Of a stretch of 64,000 nucleotides of DNA, positions 1 through 8,146 are shown one piece after another. Within the stretch, counting starts at the first letter, position 1. Each line of letters opens with the position of its first letter. The notes beneath the pieces were generated by a model, which saw only the letters and a list, made by a program, of their open reading frames with translations, ran no database searches and was not told the DNA's origin. A program made the translations under genes and the position numbers. The DNA comes from Desulfovibrio sp. (lineage in GTDB: Bacteria; Desulfobacterota; Desulfovibrionia; Desulfovibrionales; Desulfovibrionaceae). Location of the stretch: contig JAFSVD010000039.1 of the NCBI GenBank assembly GCA_017450275.1, positions 62,001 through 126,000 of the forward strand. Reading direction: 5' to 3'.

Positions 1-1
1 A

Positions 2-136
2 CTATGCACTCAAACGCTTCCGGCCTTTGGCACGACGTCTGCGGATAACGGCACGACCGCTCACGGTTTTCATACGAACACGAAATCCATGGGTGCGAGC
101 CCGTCTCACTTTGCTTGGCTGATAGGTTCTTTTCAT
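2..136 (-). CDS. rpmH: 50S ribosomal protein L34
   Basis: A 44-residue, very basic protein starting [17 protein letters not shown] and ending GRKRLSA, the complete L34 pattern. L34 is a small component of the large ribosomal subunit. The start at 136 has a strong Shine-Dalgarno (GGGAGGTC on the minus strand), and a good sigma70 promoter lies further upstream. The gene reads out of the window at its left edge, where rnpA and yidC would be expected by analogy with other bacteria, but this cannot be seen. Confidence 0.98.
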   Translation of the reverse strand: MKRTYQPSKVRRARTHGFRVRMKTVSGRAVIRRRRAKGRKRLSA

Positions 137-225
137 AATAGACCTCCCAAAAAGATAAAAAAAACGCGTCGATCCGCGCCTCAGAACGTCCCGAAATCCA
201 AAAAAAATCGGGAGTGTACGCTCTT

Positions 226-254
226 AAGATACACATCGAAAAACTAGGCGTCAA
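226..254 (-). promoter_or_regulatory. sigma70-type promoter of rpmH
   Basis: On the minus strand a TTGACG -35 box (249-254) and a TATCTT -10 box (226-231) are separated by exactly 17 bp, about 90 bp upstream of the rpmH start. The leader between them and the gene holds a short CCCGA/TCGGG hairpin around a T-rich loop. This is the only good promoter match in the gap between rpmH and the next gene. Confidence 0.7.
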
Positions 255-290
255 GCGTACAATCGCCCAACTATTCCAAAAGGGGAGCCT

Positions 291-758
291 TTACTGCAGC
301 GGCACGCCGACCGGATCAACGGGCTTTGCCTGCAAAGCCGGCAAGGCACTGCGTTTTTGAGCAGGACCTAATTTATACGAGGTTTTTTGCGGGGGCACCT
401 TGTTGCTCTTTTTGGCCTGGGCTATGACTTTGGGTCTTTTCACAGAGATAACCTTTTTGCGAGCCAAACGCTTTCCACGGCTGTATTTTTTCTTAGCCCG
501 GCTGCACGTATCATTCAAATCAAGACATTGCGGGATATCGGATGGATCGCGAAAGCGCATCCCTTCGAGCTTCACTTGATTGGGGACATTCACGGATCTC
601 CAATAGGTTCTCGCTCCGTGATGCACAACCCAATCGTAGTTCAGATTCACACGGCCTTCATCTCTCGTATACGGAGGCACTTTTTCCCCGCCATCAAAGG
701 CAAAAGCGGGGATGGCTGAGATGAGGACACACAGAAACAGACACATTCTCCCTAGCAT
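291..758 (-). CDS. Small secreted hypothetical protein
   Basis: About 155 residues with an N-terminal signal peptide (hydrophobic core CLFLCVLISAIPAFA, cleavage likely after AFA), so probably periplasmic or secreted. The middle contains tryptophans and two cysteines (in PQCLDLNDTC) that could form a disulfide. The C-terminal half is rich in lysine, arginine and proline, with no recognisable domain. I chose the ATG at 758 because GGAGG lies 8 bases upstream; a GTG two codons earlier is too close to it. No family recognised; it lies upstream of and in the same direction as rpmH. Confidence 0.7.
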   Translation of the reverse strand: MLGRMCLFLCVLISAIPAFAFDGGEKVPPYTRDEGRVNLNYDWVVHHGARTYWRSVNVPNQVKLEGMRFRDPSDIPQCLDLNDTCSRAKKKYSRGKRLARKKVISVKRPKVIAQAKKSNKVPPQKTSYKLGPAQKRSALPALQAKPVDPVGVPLQ

Positions 759-876
759 ACACACGACCTCCGTCTAAAACGCTCCGCATCATCGAGGGAA
801 CAACTTGTCTTTTGGCGAACAAAGCCCTACAGTTTCAAAATATTCGAACAAACCACGGCGCAAAAGGGATTCTGCA

Positions 877-1443
877 ATGAGCAAAACGCTTGACAAAAAA
901 AATCTCATTCAAAGCATCAACAAAAGCATCCCGTGCATTGCCCTCATCGGCATGCCAGGAGCGGGCAAGACAACCATCGCCAAACGGCTTGCCTATAAAC
1001 TCAAGTGGTCGTTCATCGACAGCGACCATTGTATCGAGGCCACCTACGGTCGACGCTTGCAAGATATTGTCGACGCCACCGATAAAGCGGGTTTTTTGGC
1101 CATTGAAAGCGCTATTCTTTGCTCGTTGCGCATCAAACGCTGTGTAATTGCAACCGGAGGCTCTGTTGTCTACAACGACAAAGCCATGGAACATCTCCGC
1201 TCGCTCGGCTCCATCATTCTTCTCGATGTCCCCCTAGCCCAAGTCCAAGAGCGCATTGCCTTGAATCCCGAACGGGGCATTGTCATGGCAGAAGGACAAA
1301 CCTTGGCGGACTTGTATACCGAGCGCATGCAGCTCTATCTCAAATGGGCTGATCTTCGCTGCAACAATTGCGACATCACCCCCGATGAATGCGTCACCTG
1401 GATTATGAAGCATCTGCCCCCATCCATCCAAAAATTTGTGTAA
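877..1443 (+). CDS. Shikimate-kinase-fold small-molecule kinase (shikimate or homoserine kinase)
   Basis: 188 residues, the normal length of a shikimate kinase. It has a Walker A loop GMPGAGKT (residues 25-32), an acidic DSD motif (48-50), an ATGGS motif (92-96) in the place of the family's GGG, and a lid-like segment with a conserved YTER arginine followed by Y and AD. The canonical FRxxE motif, whose arginine contacts shikimate, reads FLAIE (73-77), and the third glycine of GGG is serine. Both changes fall in the substrate pocket, so another acceptor is plausible; I recall a shikimate-kinase-like homoserine kinase being proposed for Desulfovibrio. The start at 877 follows AAGGG at good spacing, which excludes a 24-residue upstream extension. 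Confidence 0.8.
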   Translation: MSKTLDKKNLIQSINKSIPCIALIGMPGAGKTTIAKRLAYKLKWSFIDSDHCIEATYGRRLQDIVDATDKAGFLAIESAILCSLRIKRCVIATGGSVVYNDKAMEHLRSLGSIILLDVPLAQVQERIALNPERGIVMAEGQTLADLYTERMQLYLKWADLRCNNCDITPDECVTWIMKHLPPSIQKFV

Positions 1444-1454
1444 GCCGCCAAAAC

Positions 1455-1498
1455 GCAATGCGCCGGACAGATCCCCCTGCCCGGCGCATGCAATTTTA
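1455..1498. terminator. Bidirectional terminator between convergent genes
   Basis: A 9-bp perfect stem, ATGCGCCGG (1458-1466) with CCGGCGCAT (1481-1489), sits between the convergent kinase and lipoprotein genes and is followed by CAATTTTA. The T-run is short, so efficiency is uncertain. Confidence 0.6.
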
Positions 1499-1511
1499 GA
1501 GCCAAGTATAC

Positions 1512-2054
1512 TTAATACCGCCACGCTGTTCCGTCGTACAGAATCATTTCATTCACGCGGCGTGATTTCACAAAGGAACACGGCGCCTTCAAAGCTTCAG
1601 CGCGTGTTTTGCCTGTGCAATGGTAGGTGTCTTCGTTATAGCGGATAAAGCCAGAATACTGACCAGCCTTGGATGCCGGACGCATGTCGGTTGAGTACTT
1701 GGTGGGGTCAATGGCGATATAGGAGGCAACATACTTTCCACTCCCCGCATGCACGCTCTTATTGCTCTTGGAGGGGGTGATGGTGCGCGAAGCCCGAGAA
1801 AGAATGGTCTTCGCGATGGCAGATAATTCCTCGCGAATCTGTGCCTCGGTCTTTGGCGTATGCTTGACGGTTTTTGCCTTTGTTTGACGCTTGCCCTTTG
1901 TACTTTTCTTTTCAGGCATTGTCGGTTCTGTCTGCGCTTCCGGCGCCTGGGACTGCACAACAGGCTCATCCATCTTCACACTTTCGCTTTCGGATGCACC
2001 CGCACAGCCAAACAAAAACAGGGCACAGACGCAGGCAGCAAAATATGTCTTCAT
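1512..2054 (-). CDS. Putative lipoprotein of unknown function
   Basis: 180 residues with a lipoprotein signal: positively charged start, hydrophobic stretch, and lipobox LFGC at about residues 14-17. A low-complexity Glu/Lys/Thr/Pro linker follows (about 25-75). The C-terminal domain (about 80-180) is aromatic-rich with two cysteines (YHCTG and APCSF) and ends in AWRY. Probably anchored in the outer membrane with the domain in the periplasm. A good GAGGAG ribosome site precedes the ATG. It lies downstream of the VWA-OmpA gene but is separated by two hairpins. No family recognised. Confidence 0.7.
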   Translation of the reverse strand: MKTYFAACVCALFLFGCAGASESESVKMDEPVVQSQAPEAQTEPTMPEKKSTKGKRQTKAKTVKHTPKTEAQIREELSAIAKTILSRASRTITPSKSNKSVHAGSGKYVASYIAIDPTKYSTDMRPASKAGQYSGFIRYNEDTYHCTGKTRAEALKAPCSFVKSRRVNEMILYDGTAWRY

Positions 2055-2069
2055 GACGTCTCCTCGTAC

Positions 2070-2103
2070 ACAAAAAAAGCCGGACTTGTGTCCAGCTTTT
2101 TGT
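2070..2103 (-). terminator. Intrinsic terminator upstream of the lipoprotein gene
   Basis: On the minus strand AAAAAGC-TGGAC pairs with GTCC-GGCTTTTTTT around an ACAA loop. The hairpin plus U-run lies only just upstream of the lipoprotein ribosome site, so it would limit readthrough from the VWA-OmpA gene. Confidence 0.65.
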
Positions 2104-2116
2104 AAAGAAAATAGGA

Positions 2117-2156
2117 CTACAAGAACGCGTTGGGGCTACCCAATGCGCTCTTGTAG
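2117..2156 (-). terminator. Long imperfect hairpin after the VWA-OmpA gene
   Basis: CTACAAGA at 2117-2124 pairs with TCTTGTAG at 2149-2156, and the inner bases continue with CGC/GCG and TTGGG/CCCAA pairs. This gives a long imperfect stem just after the stop of the VWA-OmpA gene. The following minus-strand bases are T-rich, consistent with a terminator or mRNA-stabilising structure. Confidence 0.5.
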
Positions 2157-2197
2157 TAAAACCCGGCCTTTCCGTCAATGGCGGGAGACGCTTTTGG

Positions 2198-3196
2198 CTA
2201 TTGGAAATTGATCTCTGTACGGCGGTTCATGTAGCGACCATCTTCGGTGGCGTTGTCGTACTTGAAGCTCTTACCGCGACCAACAGCTGTCATACGGCTG
2301 GCGGGTACGCCCTGGCCAGCGAGGTAATTCTTCACAGCCGTTGCCCGGCGCTGCGACAAACCACGGTTGTAGGCGTCAGAGCCCTTGGAATCTGTCCAGC
2401 CGCTCAACACAACACCCTTGTTGGATGTGCCCTTAATAACTTCAGCCGCTTCGTTCAAAATGCCCTGTGCCTTGGCATCGAGCACAGCTGAGTCAAAGGC
2501 AAAGTTCACGCCACGAAGGACGATGACTTCCGCTTCGCCACAGAACACGGCTGTCACAAAACGCTCAACAGCGGCATCGCTGGTCACCAATTCTTCCCCA
2601 CGCACGATCTGGGCAGCGGGATTCATGGCAGCCACGGTCTGGATGTTTTTCTTGCCGTTTTCGGTGTCGGACAAATCGATGATGTGGATCAAAAGGTTGC
2701 GCTGCGAGGCATAGATCTGACGGATGGTTTCGACGAAATCGGAGCCACGGTTGTTGTCAGCATCGGTCACCAAGATGATGGCTGCATCGCGCTGCATGCT
2801 GGAGAGGAAGGGTTCGTAGGTGTGGAGCCCGTCGCCCATATAGGTCATACGACCAAACACCTGGAAGGAATCCTTCAACGTGCCGATCGCCTTGCTCATC
2901 GCATCGCGGTTCCAGGGGCCTTGGGCTACGATAACACCGTTCGGAGAAACTGTATGAAGGCCACCCATGAAATTTTGCTCTGGTATAGCAGCATTCACCC
3001 GTTGCAGGGCGTCTTTGGCCACTTGGATCTTTGTTTTTTTCAGCTGCTTATTGTGCATCATCATGGAACCAGAATAGTCCACGACAAAATCAAAGCTCTC
3101 GATTTTTTTGGTGCAACTCACCGGAGCTGCCATGGCTGCTGCTGCATAACTCAAAATGAGTACAGCAGACAAAACCAATATGCGAAACGTTTTCAT
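2198..3196 (-). CDS. Periplasmic VWA-OmpA family protein
   Basis: 332 residues. A signal peptide (about 1-23) is followed by a von Willebrand factor A domain with the MIDAS motif DYSGS (Asp40, Ser42, Ser44), then a C-terminal OmpA-like peptidoglycan-binding domain (about 210-332) with the typical LSxRRAxAVxxYL and NRRxEI patterns. The VWA part probably binds a partner through a metal ion while the OmpA part anchors to the cell wall; there is no N-terminal beta-barrel. The start at 3196 (MKTFRILV) has GGGAGG four bases upstream; longer upstream starts would disrupt the signal peptide. Partner unknown. Confidence 0.85.
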   Translation of the reverse strand: MKTFRILVLSAVLILSYAAAAMAAPVSCTKKIESFDFVVDYSGSMMMHNKQLKKTKIQVAKDALQRVNAAIPEQNFMGGLHTVSPNGVIVAQGPWNRDAMSKAIGTLKDSFQVFGRMTYMGDGLHTYEPFLSSMQRDAAIILVTDADNNRGSDFVETIRQIYASQRNLLIHIIDLSDTENGKKNIQTVAAMNPAAQIVRGEELVTSDAAVERFVTAVFCGEAEVIVLRGVNFAFDSAVLDAKAQGILNEAAEVIKGTSNKGVVLSGWTDSKGSDAYNRGLSQRRATAVKNYLAGQGVPASRMTAVGRGKSFKYDNATEDGRYMNRRTEINFQ

Positions 3197-3387
3197 GGTG
3201 CCTCCCATAAAACTGTGTCGATAAATACCGTCAACAAGCACGGTTTGCCCGCCTTTTGCCGCAACGATCGTGTCTTTCCTACGGCAACAACGATTATTCT
3301 ACTGAATTTCAAAAAAGACTGCAAGCTCTTCTCCAGAGAAAATATACAAATTTTCGTCTGTTACACCTATCACAACCAAGAGGATAC

Positions 3388-3418
3388 TTGCCTCTTTATT
3401 GAGAGTGACTATACTCTC
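3388..3418 (+). promoter_or_regulatory. Promoter and possible operator before the Bax-inhibitor-1 gene
   Basis: TTGCCT (3388-3393) and TATACT (3410-3415) are spaced by 16 bp. The inverted repeat GAGAGT (3401-3406) / ACTCTC (3413-3418) overlaps the -10 box, which could be a repressor site. The rest of the 320-bp gap up to the divergent VWA-OmpA start shows no other gene. Confidence 0.5.
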
Positions 3419-3426
3419 TAGGAGGC

Positions 3427-3522
3427 ATGTGGGCAGCGTTTTGCCCCGATCCGCCTGACACAAAAAACCACACAAGGAGGCAGCGCTTCCAGCAAGAGCG
3501 AGCGCTGAAGATATTTGTATGA
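3427..3522 (+). other. Possible 31-codon upstream reading frame coupled to the next gene
   Basis: ATG at 3427 opens a 31-codon frame (starting MWAAFCPDPPD) whose TGA overlaps the ATG of the Bax-inhibitor gene at 3519. An AGGAGG lies only one base before this ATG, which is too close for efficient use. The following gene has no good ribosome site of its own: the nearest GGAGG is about 40 bases upstream, beyond an AGCGCT/AGCGCT stem. Translational coupling or ribosome-site repositioning by the hairpin is possible but unproven. Confidence 0.3.
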
Positions 3523-4223
3523 ACATTACTGTCTCGAAAAAATACGCAACCACGCAAGAAGCCTTGTCTGTCTACATGAGCAAGGTCTATCTTTGGATGA
3601 CCGTGGGTTTGACACTGACAGCACTCACTGCATGGATTGTTGGCCACACGGAAGCCTTGGTGGCAACACTGTTCAGCTCCCCCGTTATTCCCATTGTTCT
3701 TTTTGTCGGGGAACTCGGTCTGGTTATTGCGCTTTCAGCAGCCATCCATAAAATGAGCGCCCAGACAGCGACCCTGCTGTTTTTGCTCTTCTCCCTCTTA
3801 AACGGCCTCACTCTTGCCACCATTTTCCTCGTCTACACCACCGCTTCTATTGCCAATGCCTTTCTCTCAACAGCGGGCATGTTCGGTGCAATGACCGTCT
3901 ATGGGACAGTGACCAAACGCGATTTGACAAGCCTTGGCAGCTTTCTCTTCATGGGGCTCATTGGCTTAGTGATCGCAAGTCTTATCAATCTCTTCTTGGC
4001 CAATCCCATGATGGATCTCATCATTAGCTGCGTTGGCGTGCTTGTTTTCACCCTCTTCACAGCCTATGACACCCAAAAGCTGCGTGAATTTGGTGCGGAA
4101 GCTCCTCTCGATGACTCTCAGGCCGTGCAACGCGGAGCCATCCTTGGCGCGCTCACCCTCTACCTCGATTTTATCAACCTGTTCATCTCTCTTCTTCGCC
4201 TCTTTGGGGGCAATCGCGACTAA
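3519..4223 (+). CDS. Bax inhibitor-1 family inner-membrane protein
   Basis: 234 residues with seven likely transmembrane helices and the Bax inhibitor-1 (YbhL/YccA, TMBIM) pattern: an N-terminal MSKVYLWM before the first helix, and a C-terminal FTAYDTQKLREFG motif followed by a last helix and charged tail. In bacteria this family includes FtsH-interacting YccA-like proteins and proposed pH-sensitive calcium leak channels. Which role applies here cannot be told. The gene is transcribed alone between its own promoter and a strong terminator. Confidence 0.9.
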   Translation: MNITVSKKYATTQEALSVYMSKVYLWMTVGLTLTALTAWIVGHTEALVATLFSSPVIPIVLFVGELGLVIALSAAIHKMSAQTATLLFLLFSLLNGLTLATIFLVYTTASIANAFLSTAGMFGAMTVYGTVTKRDLTSLGSFLFMGLIGLVIASLINLFLANPMMDLIISCVGVLVFTLFTAYDTQKLREFGAEAPLDDSQAVQRGAILGALTLYLDFINLFISLLRLFGGNRD

Positions 4224-4228
4224 AAAAC

Positions 4229-4261
4229 AAAGCCCAGCCACCGCGTTGTGGCTGGGCTTTC
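4229..4261 (+). terminator. Strong intrinsic terminator after the Bax-inhibitor-1 gene
   Basis: AAAGCCCAGCCAC pairs perfectly with GTGGCTGGGCTTT around a CGCGTT loop, only a few bases after the stop codon. It also runs into the presumed 5' region of the ribonuclease gene. Confidence 0.9.
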
Positions 4262-4288
4262 ATGCAAAAGCCAACGGCTGCATGCACG

Positions 4289-6031
4289 ATGAAACATTCC
4301 CCGCGTCCGAATCAAACCCTCTGTGTGACGGTTCAAAGCGTCCATTCCTCCTCCATTCTCTGCTCTCACCCCCAGTCCTCAACCCTCTACACCGTCCCCC
4401 GCCCCAAAAAAGGCCATATCCTTCCTCAAACCTCTCTCGTCATCCAGGTGGGCAAACAACGTGGCCGCAATCTCTATGAAGGCCGCATCATCCCCATTCC
4501 CAAGCCACAAACAGTCTTTGCCGTTGAACAAGGCCTCATCCGCGATCTCTCCCTCCCCACAAGCCCTCCGCCCCATATATCCCACGCTGAGCCCTTGGAT
4601 CCTTCCGACCTCAGGGATCTCACCCATCTGCCCTTTGTGACCATCGACGGCGACCGTGCCAAGGACTTTGACGACGCCATTGCGATCGTAAACGAAGGCG
4701 ACCAATGGCGACTCTTTGTCGCTGTCGCTGATGTCACCCACTTTGTGCCCTTTGCCAAAAAACAACACCCCCTGTCGACAGACAGCTGGGCGCGTCTGTA
4801 CGGCAACACCTTCTATTTTCCCACCTTTGCGCTTCCCATGCTGCCCAAGGAACTCGCAACGTCAATCTGTTCGCTTCTGCCAAACCAAGACCGCCAGACC
4901 CTTGTCATGGAAGCGTGTATCTCCAAACGCGGAACCATCCGCTCAACAGCCTTTTCCCTCTCTCGCATTCGCTCCCAAGCACGCCTGACCTACGAAGGCG
5001 TGAAGGCCTGCTTTCTCGATGGCTATGCAAAGGCCAAAGAACACCTACTCTCCCTTCCCCAGGGGGAAGCGATCTACAGCATGCTCTCAGAGGGCTTTTT
5101 GATGCGCGAGGAATTGTTTTCCCGTCGCCGCAAAGCGGGCAGCCTCTCCCTCCACCTCAACGACATCGACTATCACATCGATTCCAAGGGGCATCTGAAA
5201 GACATCAAAGAGACATCCCCCCATGCCGGCCATTCGCTGATTGAAGAATGCATGCTGGTTGCCAACGAAGCCGCAGCCACGCTTCTTCTTGCCAACAATT
5301 GCCCCTTTCTCTCCCGTATCCACCCAGCCCCGAGCCCTGAAAAGCTCCAAGCCTTGGCAACCATCCTTGCCCTCCACGCTCCAGCCCTTTTGCCAAAAAA
5401 CCAACGGCTTTTTCCCGCTGATCTTGCAAAACTCATCGAGCGCGCTTCCCAAACGCCCCTTGCATCGACAATCCATCGTCTGTGCTTGCGCTCATTGCCC
5501 AAGGCCTGCTACAGCCCAAGCAGCGAAGGCCATTTTGGCTTGGCAAAGACCCACTACTGCCATGCCACATCGCCGATCCGCCGCTATGCCGATGTGCTCA
5601 TCCACCGAGCCATAAAACGCGTGATAGGGGTTGGCAGTGATCCGCTCTTTGACCATAAACGGCTTGCCCATATCGCCGACCATCTCAATCGGCAGGAATA
5701 CACTGCCCAGCTCCTTGAGCGGGAACTCGCCCGCCGCCTTGGTGTGCTTTTTATGCAGAAAGCCATTGGCAAGGATTTTGCCCTGATCGTCACAGGAGTA
5801 CACCCAACAGGACTCTTTGTCCGACTCCAAAATCACCCCATTGAGGGACGCATCCCCACCTGCTTTTTCCCGGCCAACTGCGCAGCTGACTGTCGTATGC
5901 AGTGCCTGCGCACCCGTTCAGGCTCACTCATACTCGGTCTGGGAGCCCAGATATGGGGCGAACTGGTCTCGCTTGATCCTCTCAACTTTCTCCTCACCTT
6001 TTATCCACGTTCCCCCTGGAACCCACGCTAA
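4289..6031 (+). CDS. RNase II/R-family (RNB) exoribonuclease
   Basis: About 580 residues with the RNB catalytic domain: the acidic motif DGDRAKDFDDA carries the magnesium-binding aspartates, and ATSPIRRYADVLIHR is the conserved RNB C-terminal signature. A short OB/S1-like segment near the end (VTGVHPTGLFVRL) could bind RNA. It is shorter than RNase R and lacks clear full cold-shock domains. It would degrade RNA 3' to 5' in the cytoplasm. The start is uncertain: ATG at 4262 lies in the T-run of the preceding terminator, so I used the next in-frame ATG at 4289, though neither has a good ribosome site. murJ follows after nine bases. Confidence 0.85.
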   Translation: MKHSPRPNQTLCVTVQSVHSSSILCSHPQSSTLYTVPRPKKGHILPQTSLVIQVGKQRGRNLYEGRIIPIPKPQTVFAVEQGLIRDLSLPTSPPPHISHAEPLDPSDLRDLTHLPFVTIDGDRAKDFDDAIAIVNEGDQWRLFVAVADVTHFVPFAKKQHPLSTDSWARLYGNTFYFPTFALPMLPKELATSICSLLPNQDRQTLVMEACISKRGTIRSTAFSLSRIRSQARLTYEGVKACFLDGYAKAKEHLLSLPQGEAIYSMLSEGFLMREELFSRRRKAGSLSLHLNDIDYHIDSKGHLKDIKETSPHAGHSLIEECMLVANEAAATLLLANNCPFLSRIHPAPSPEKLQALATILALHAPALLPKNQRLFPADLAKLIERASQTPLASTIHRLCLRSLPKACYSPSSEGHFGLAKTHYCHATSPIRRYADVLIHRAIKRVIGVGSDPLFDHKRLAHIADHLNRQEYTAQLLERELARRLGVLFMQKAIGKDFALIVTGVHPTGLFVRLQNHPIEGRIPTCFFPANCAADCRMQCLRTRSGSLILGLGAQIWGELVSLDPLNFLLTFYPRSPWNPR

Positions 6032-6040
6032 ACGAACGCA

Positions 6041-7651
6041 ATGTCTCTTTCTCCTTTTCGTACGCAAGAACGGCTGGGCGTTGCTGCCATCCTCCTCGCA
6101 GCAAGCACCCTTCTCTCTCGCCTCATGGGGCTCATTCGCGACAAGATCATCTCCTGGCAATTCGGGGCTGGCAGCGAAGCCGATCTCTATTTCGCCGCCT
6201 TTGTGGTGCCTGATTGCATCAATTACCTTCTGGCCGGGGGCTTCATGTCGATTACGATCATCCCCCTCCTCGGCAAGGCCTTTGCCAATGACACAAAGGA
6301 CGCGTGGGCTTTTTTTTCCTGCGTTGTCACTTGGATGGCGCTGGCATCCACCATCCTCACCCTTGGCTGTATGCTCTGCGCCAACCCGCTGGCTGACCTT
6401 CTGGCGCCGGGCTTTTCCCCAAGCCAGCGCCTGCGTCTTGCCACCTTTATGCGCATTATCTTGCCAGCACAAATCTTTTTTCTCACCGGCTCCTGCGCAA
6501 CAGCCCTCCTCTTTCTCCGCCGCCAATTCCGCGTCCCAGCCCTCTCGCCCCTGATCTACAATGCGGCCATCATTGCCGCAGGCCTTTTGCTGCCCTTTAT
6601 CCTCAGCCTGCTCAACAACACCTCCTACCATGAAGAAAGCAACCGCGTGGGCATGCTCGGCTATTGCATAGGCGTCAGTATCGGGGCTTTTTTGGGAGCC
6701 TTTGCCCTGCCATTGGCTGTGGCACGACAGGGGGAATTCCATCTTCGTCCCTGCCTCACCCATCCCTTGATGCGCCGCTTTTGCATCATCGCCTTGCCCC
6801 TCATGCTGGGACAAACCATCATCATGCTCGATGAACAGCTTTTGCGCGTCTTTGGGAGTCTCTTGCAAGAAGGAACAGTCAGTTTGCTCAATTACGCCCG
6901 CCGCATAAGCCAGGTGCCTATCGGCCTGGTCGGGCAAGCCGCAGCGGTCGCCTCCTATCCCTTTCTGGTGCAGCTCATCAACGACGGCAAAACCGCCCAA
7001 TTGCAGGAAACCCTCTGCAAGGCGATGAAAACCTGCCTTCTGCTCAGCATCCCCATTGCCTGCTGCATGATCGCCTGCTCAGGCTCGATCATCACCCTTC
7101 TTTTTCACGGCGGTCGTTTTGGCGTCCAGGAAACCATGGCCACCATCCCGCTCATGGATTGTATGCTCTGCGTTGTCCCCTTTTGGGTCGTGTATATGGT
7201 TCTTGTCCGCGCCTTCTACGCCTATCAAAACACGATATGCCCTGCTGTGACAGGCACCATTGTCACCCTCCTTGCCCTGCCCGTCTATTTCTGGGTCACA
7301 CGCACCCACTCCCCCCTTGCCCTTGCCATAACAAGCGCGATCAGCATTCTCTGCTATGTGCTCTGGCTCTTTGTGCTGTGGAACAAACGCTATCCTCGTC
7401 TCATTGGCCTCATCCCCTTTGCCGGCAAAATCCTTGCCTGCGCGCTTCCGGCCACTTTGTGTACTGCCCTCCTCCACAACGCCCTCTATGACGCGTATCC
7501 CGCATCGCCCCTTGCGAGCATCGGTATTCTCGCTCTCTCAGGCACCCTCTATCTGCTCATCATGGGCGGTCTCGCCTTGTGCGTCCCTTCGCTCAAACCC
7601 TCTGTGCACGAGATGCTCTCGCGCATCCCCTTACGGCGAAAACGAAGTTAA
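6041..7651 (+). CDS. murJ: Lipid II flippase MurJ
   Basis: 536 residues, a polytopic inner-membrane protein of the MOP superfamily (about 14 helices). The N-terminus has the MurJ/MviN pattern LLSRLMGLIRDKIISWQFG with conserved arginines in the first helix and loop. It flips lipid-linked peptidoglycan precursor to the periplasmic side. It probably shares a transcript with the upstream ribonuclease (gap of nine bases). Its TAA overlaps the stop codon of the convergent membrane protein gene. Confidence 0.93.
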   Translation: MSLSPFRTQERLGVAAILLAASTLLSRLMGLIRDKIISWQFGAGSEADLYFAAFVVPDCINYLLAGGFMSITIIPLLGKAFANDTKDAWAFFSCVVTWMALASTILTLGCMLCANPLADLLAPGFSPSQRLRLATFMRIILPAQIFFLTGSCATALLFLRRQFRVPALSPLIYNAAIIAAGLLLPFILSLLNNTSYHEESNRVGMLGYCIGVSIGAFLGAFALPLAVARQGEFHLRPCLTHPLMRRFCIIALPLMLGQTIIMLDEQLLRVFGSLLQEGTVSLLNYARRISQVPIGLVGQAAAVASYPFLVQLINDGKTAQLQETLCKAMKTCLLLSIPIACCMIACSGSIITLLFHGGRFGVQETMATIPLMDCMLCVVPFWVVYMVLVRAFYAYQNTICPAVTGTIVTLLALPVYFWVTRTHSPLALAITSAISILCYVLWLFVLWNKRYPRLIGLIPFAGKILACALPATLCTALLHNALYDAYPASPLASIGILALSGTLYLLIMGGLALCVPSLKPSVHEMLSRIPLRRKRS

Positions 7652-8142
7652 AAGAGCTTGGGTATATCCATCAACGCTTGCACAGCGTTGTGATCGAATC
7701 GCTGCGCCATGCTCAAACACATAACCAGCACCGCCAAAAAAACGTATTCCCCAGCGCTTCCTGTGCGAACCAAGGGAGCGCCAAAATGCTTCCGAAAAAA
7801 CGGCAGCAGAGGAATGCCCTTTGGCGTCAGCATGTCGAGAGCGCAGTGGAAAAAGCCCCCGATCGCAAAGCCTGCCACGCATTGCCGTATCAACAAGGAA
7901 TTCGCAAAAGAGCCCAAGGCGTAGACGCCAAGCCACAGACCAAACCAATGGCTTATGCCCCGATGGATGGTCGCAAAAATGCGTTGGCGTGCGCGCTCGT
8001 TTCGGCCAAACACTTTGCTGATTGTCTGGTCAAAATAATCGGGGACAATCGATCCCAACCACGCACAGCCAAGAACAAGAGGATCCGAAGATCCGAGCAA
8101 GGTCACACCAACCCCACACACTTGATGGGTAAACCACCGCAT
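7648..8142 (-). CDS. YdjM-like inner-membrane putative metal-dependent hydrolase
   Basis: 164 residues with several membrane segments. It has the family's HRGISHW motif and, later, HCALDMLTPKG, a His/Asp pattern suggesting a metal site at the membrane face (YdjM/DUF457 family). The physiological substrate is unknown. I chose the ATG at 8142 because it follows AGAGGTGA and leaves four bases after the stop of the gene upstream, suggesting one operon with the Rsm22-like gene. It overlaps the murJ stop on the other strand. Confidence 0.8.
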   Translation of the reverse strand: MRWFTHQVCGVGVTLLGSSDPLVLGCAWLGSIVPDYFDQTISKVFGRNERARQRIFATIHRGISHWFGLWLGVYALGSFANSLLIRQCVAGFAIGGFFHCALDMLTPKGIPLLPFFRKHFGAPLVRTGSAGEYVFLAVLVMCLSMAQRFDHNAVQALMDIPKLF

Positions 8143-8146
8143 ACAC

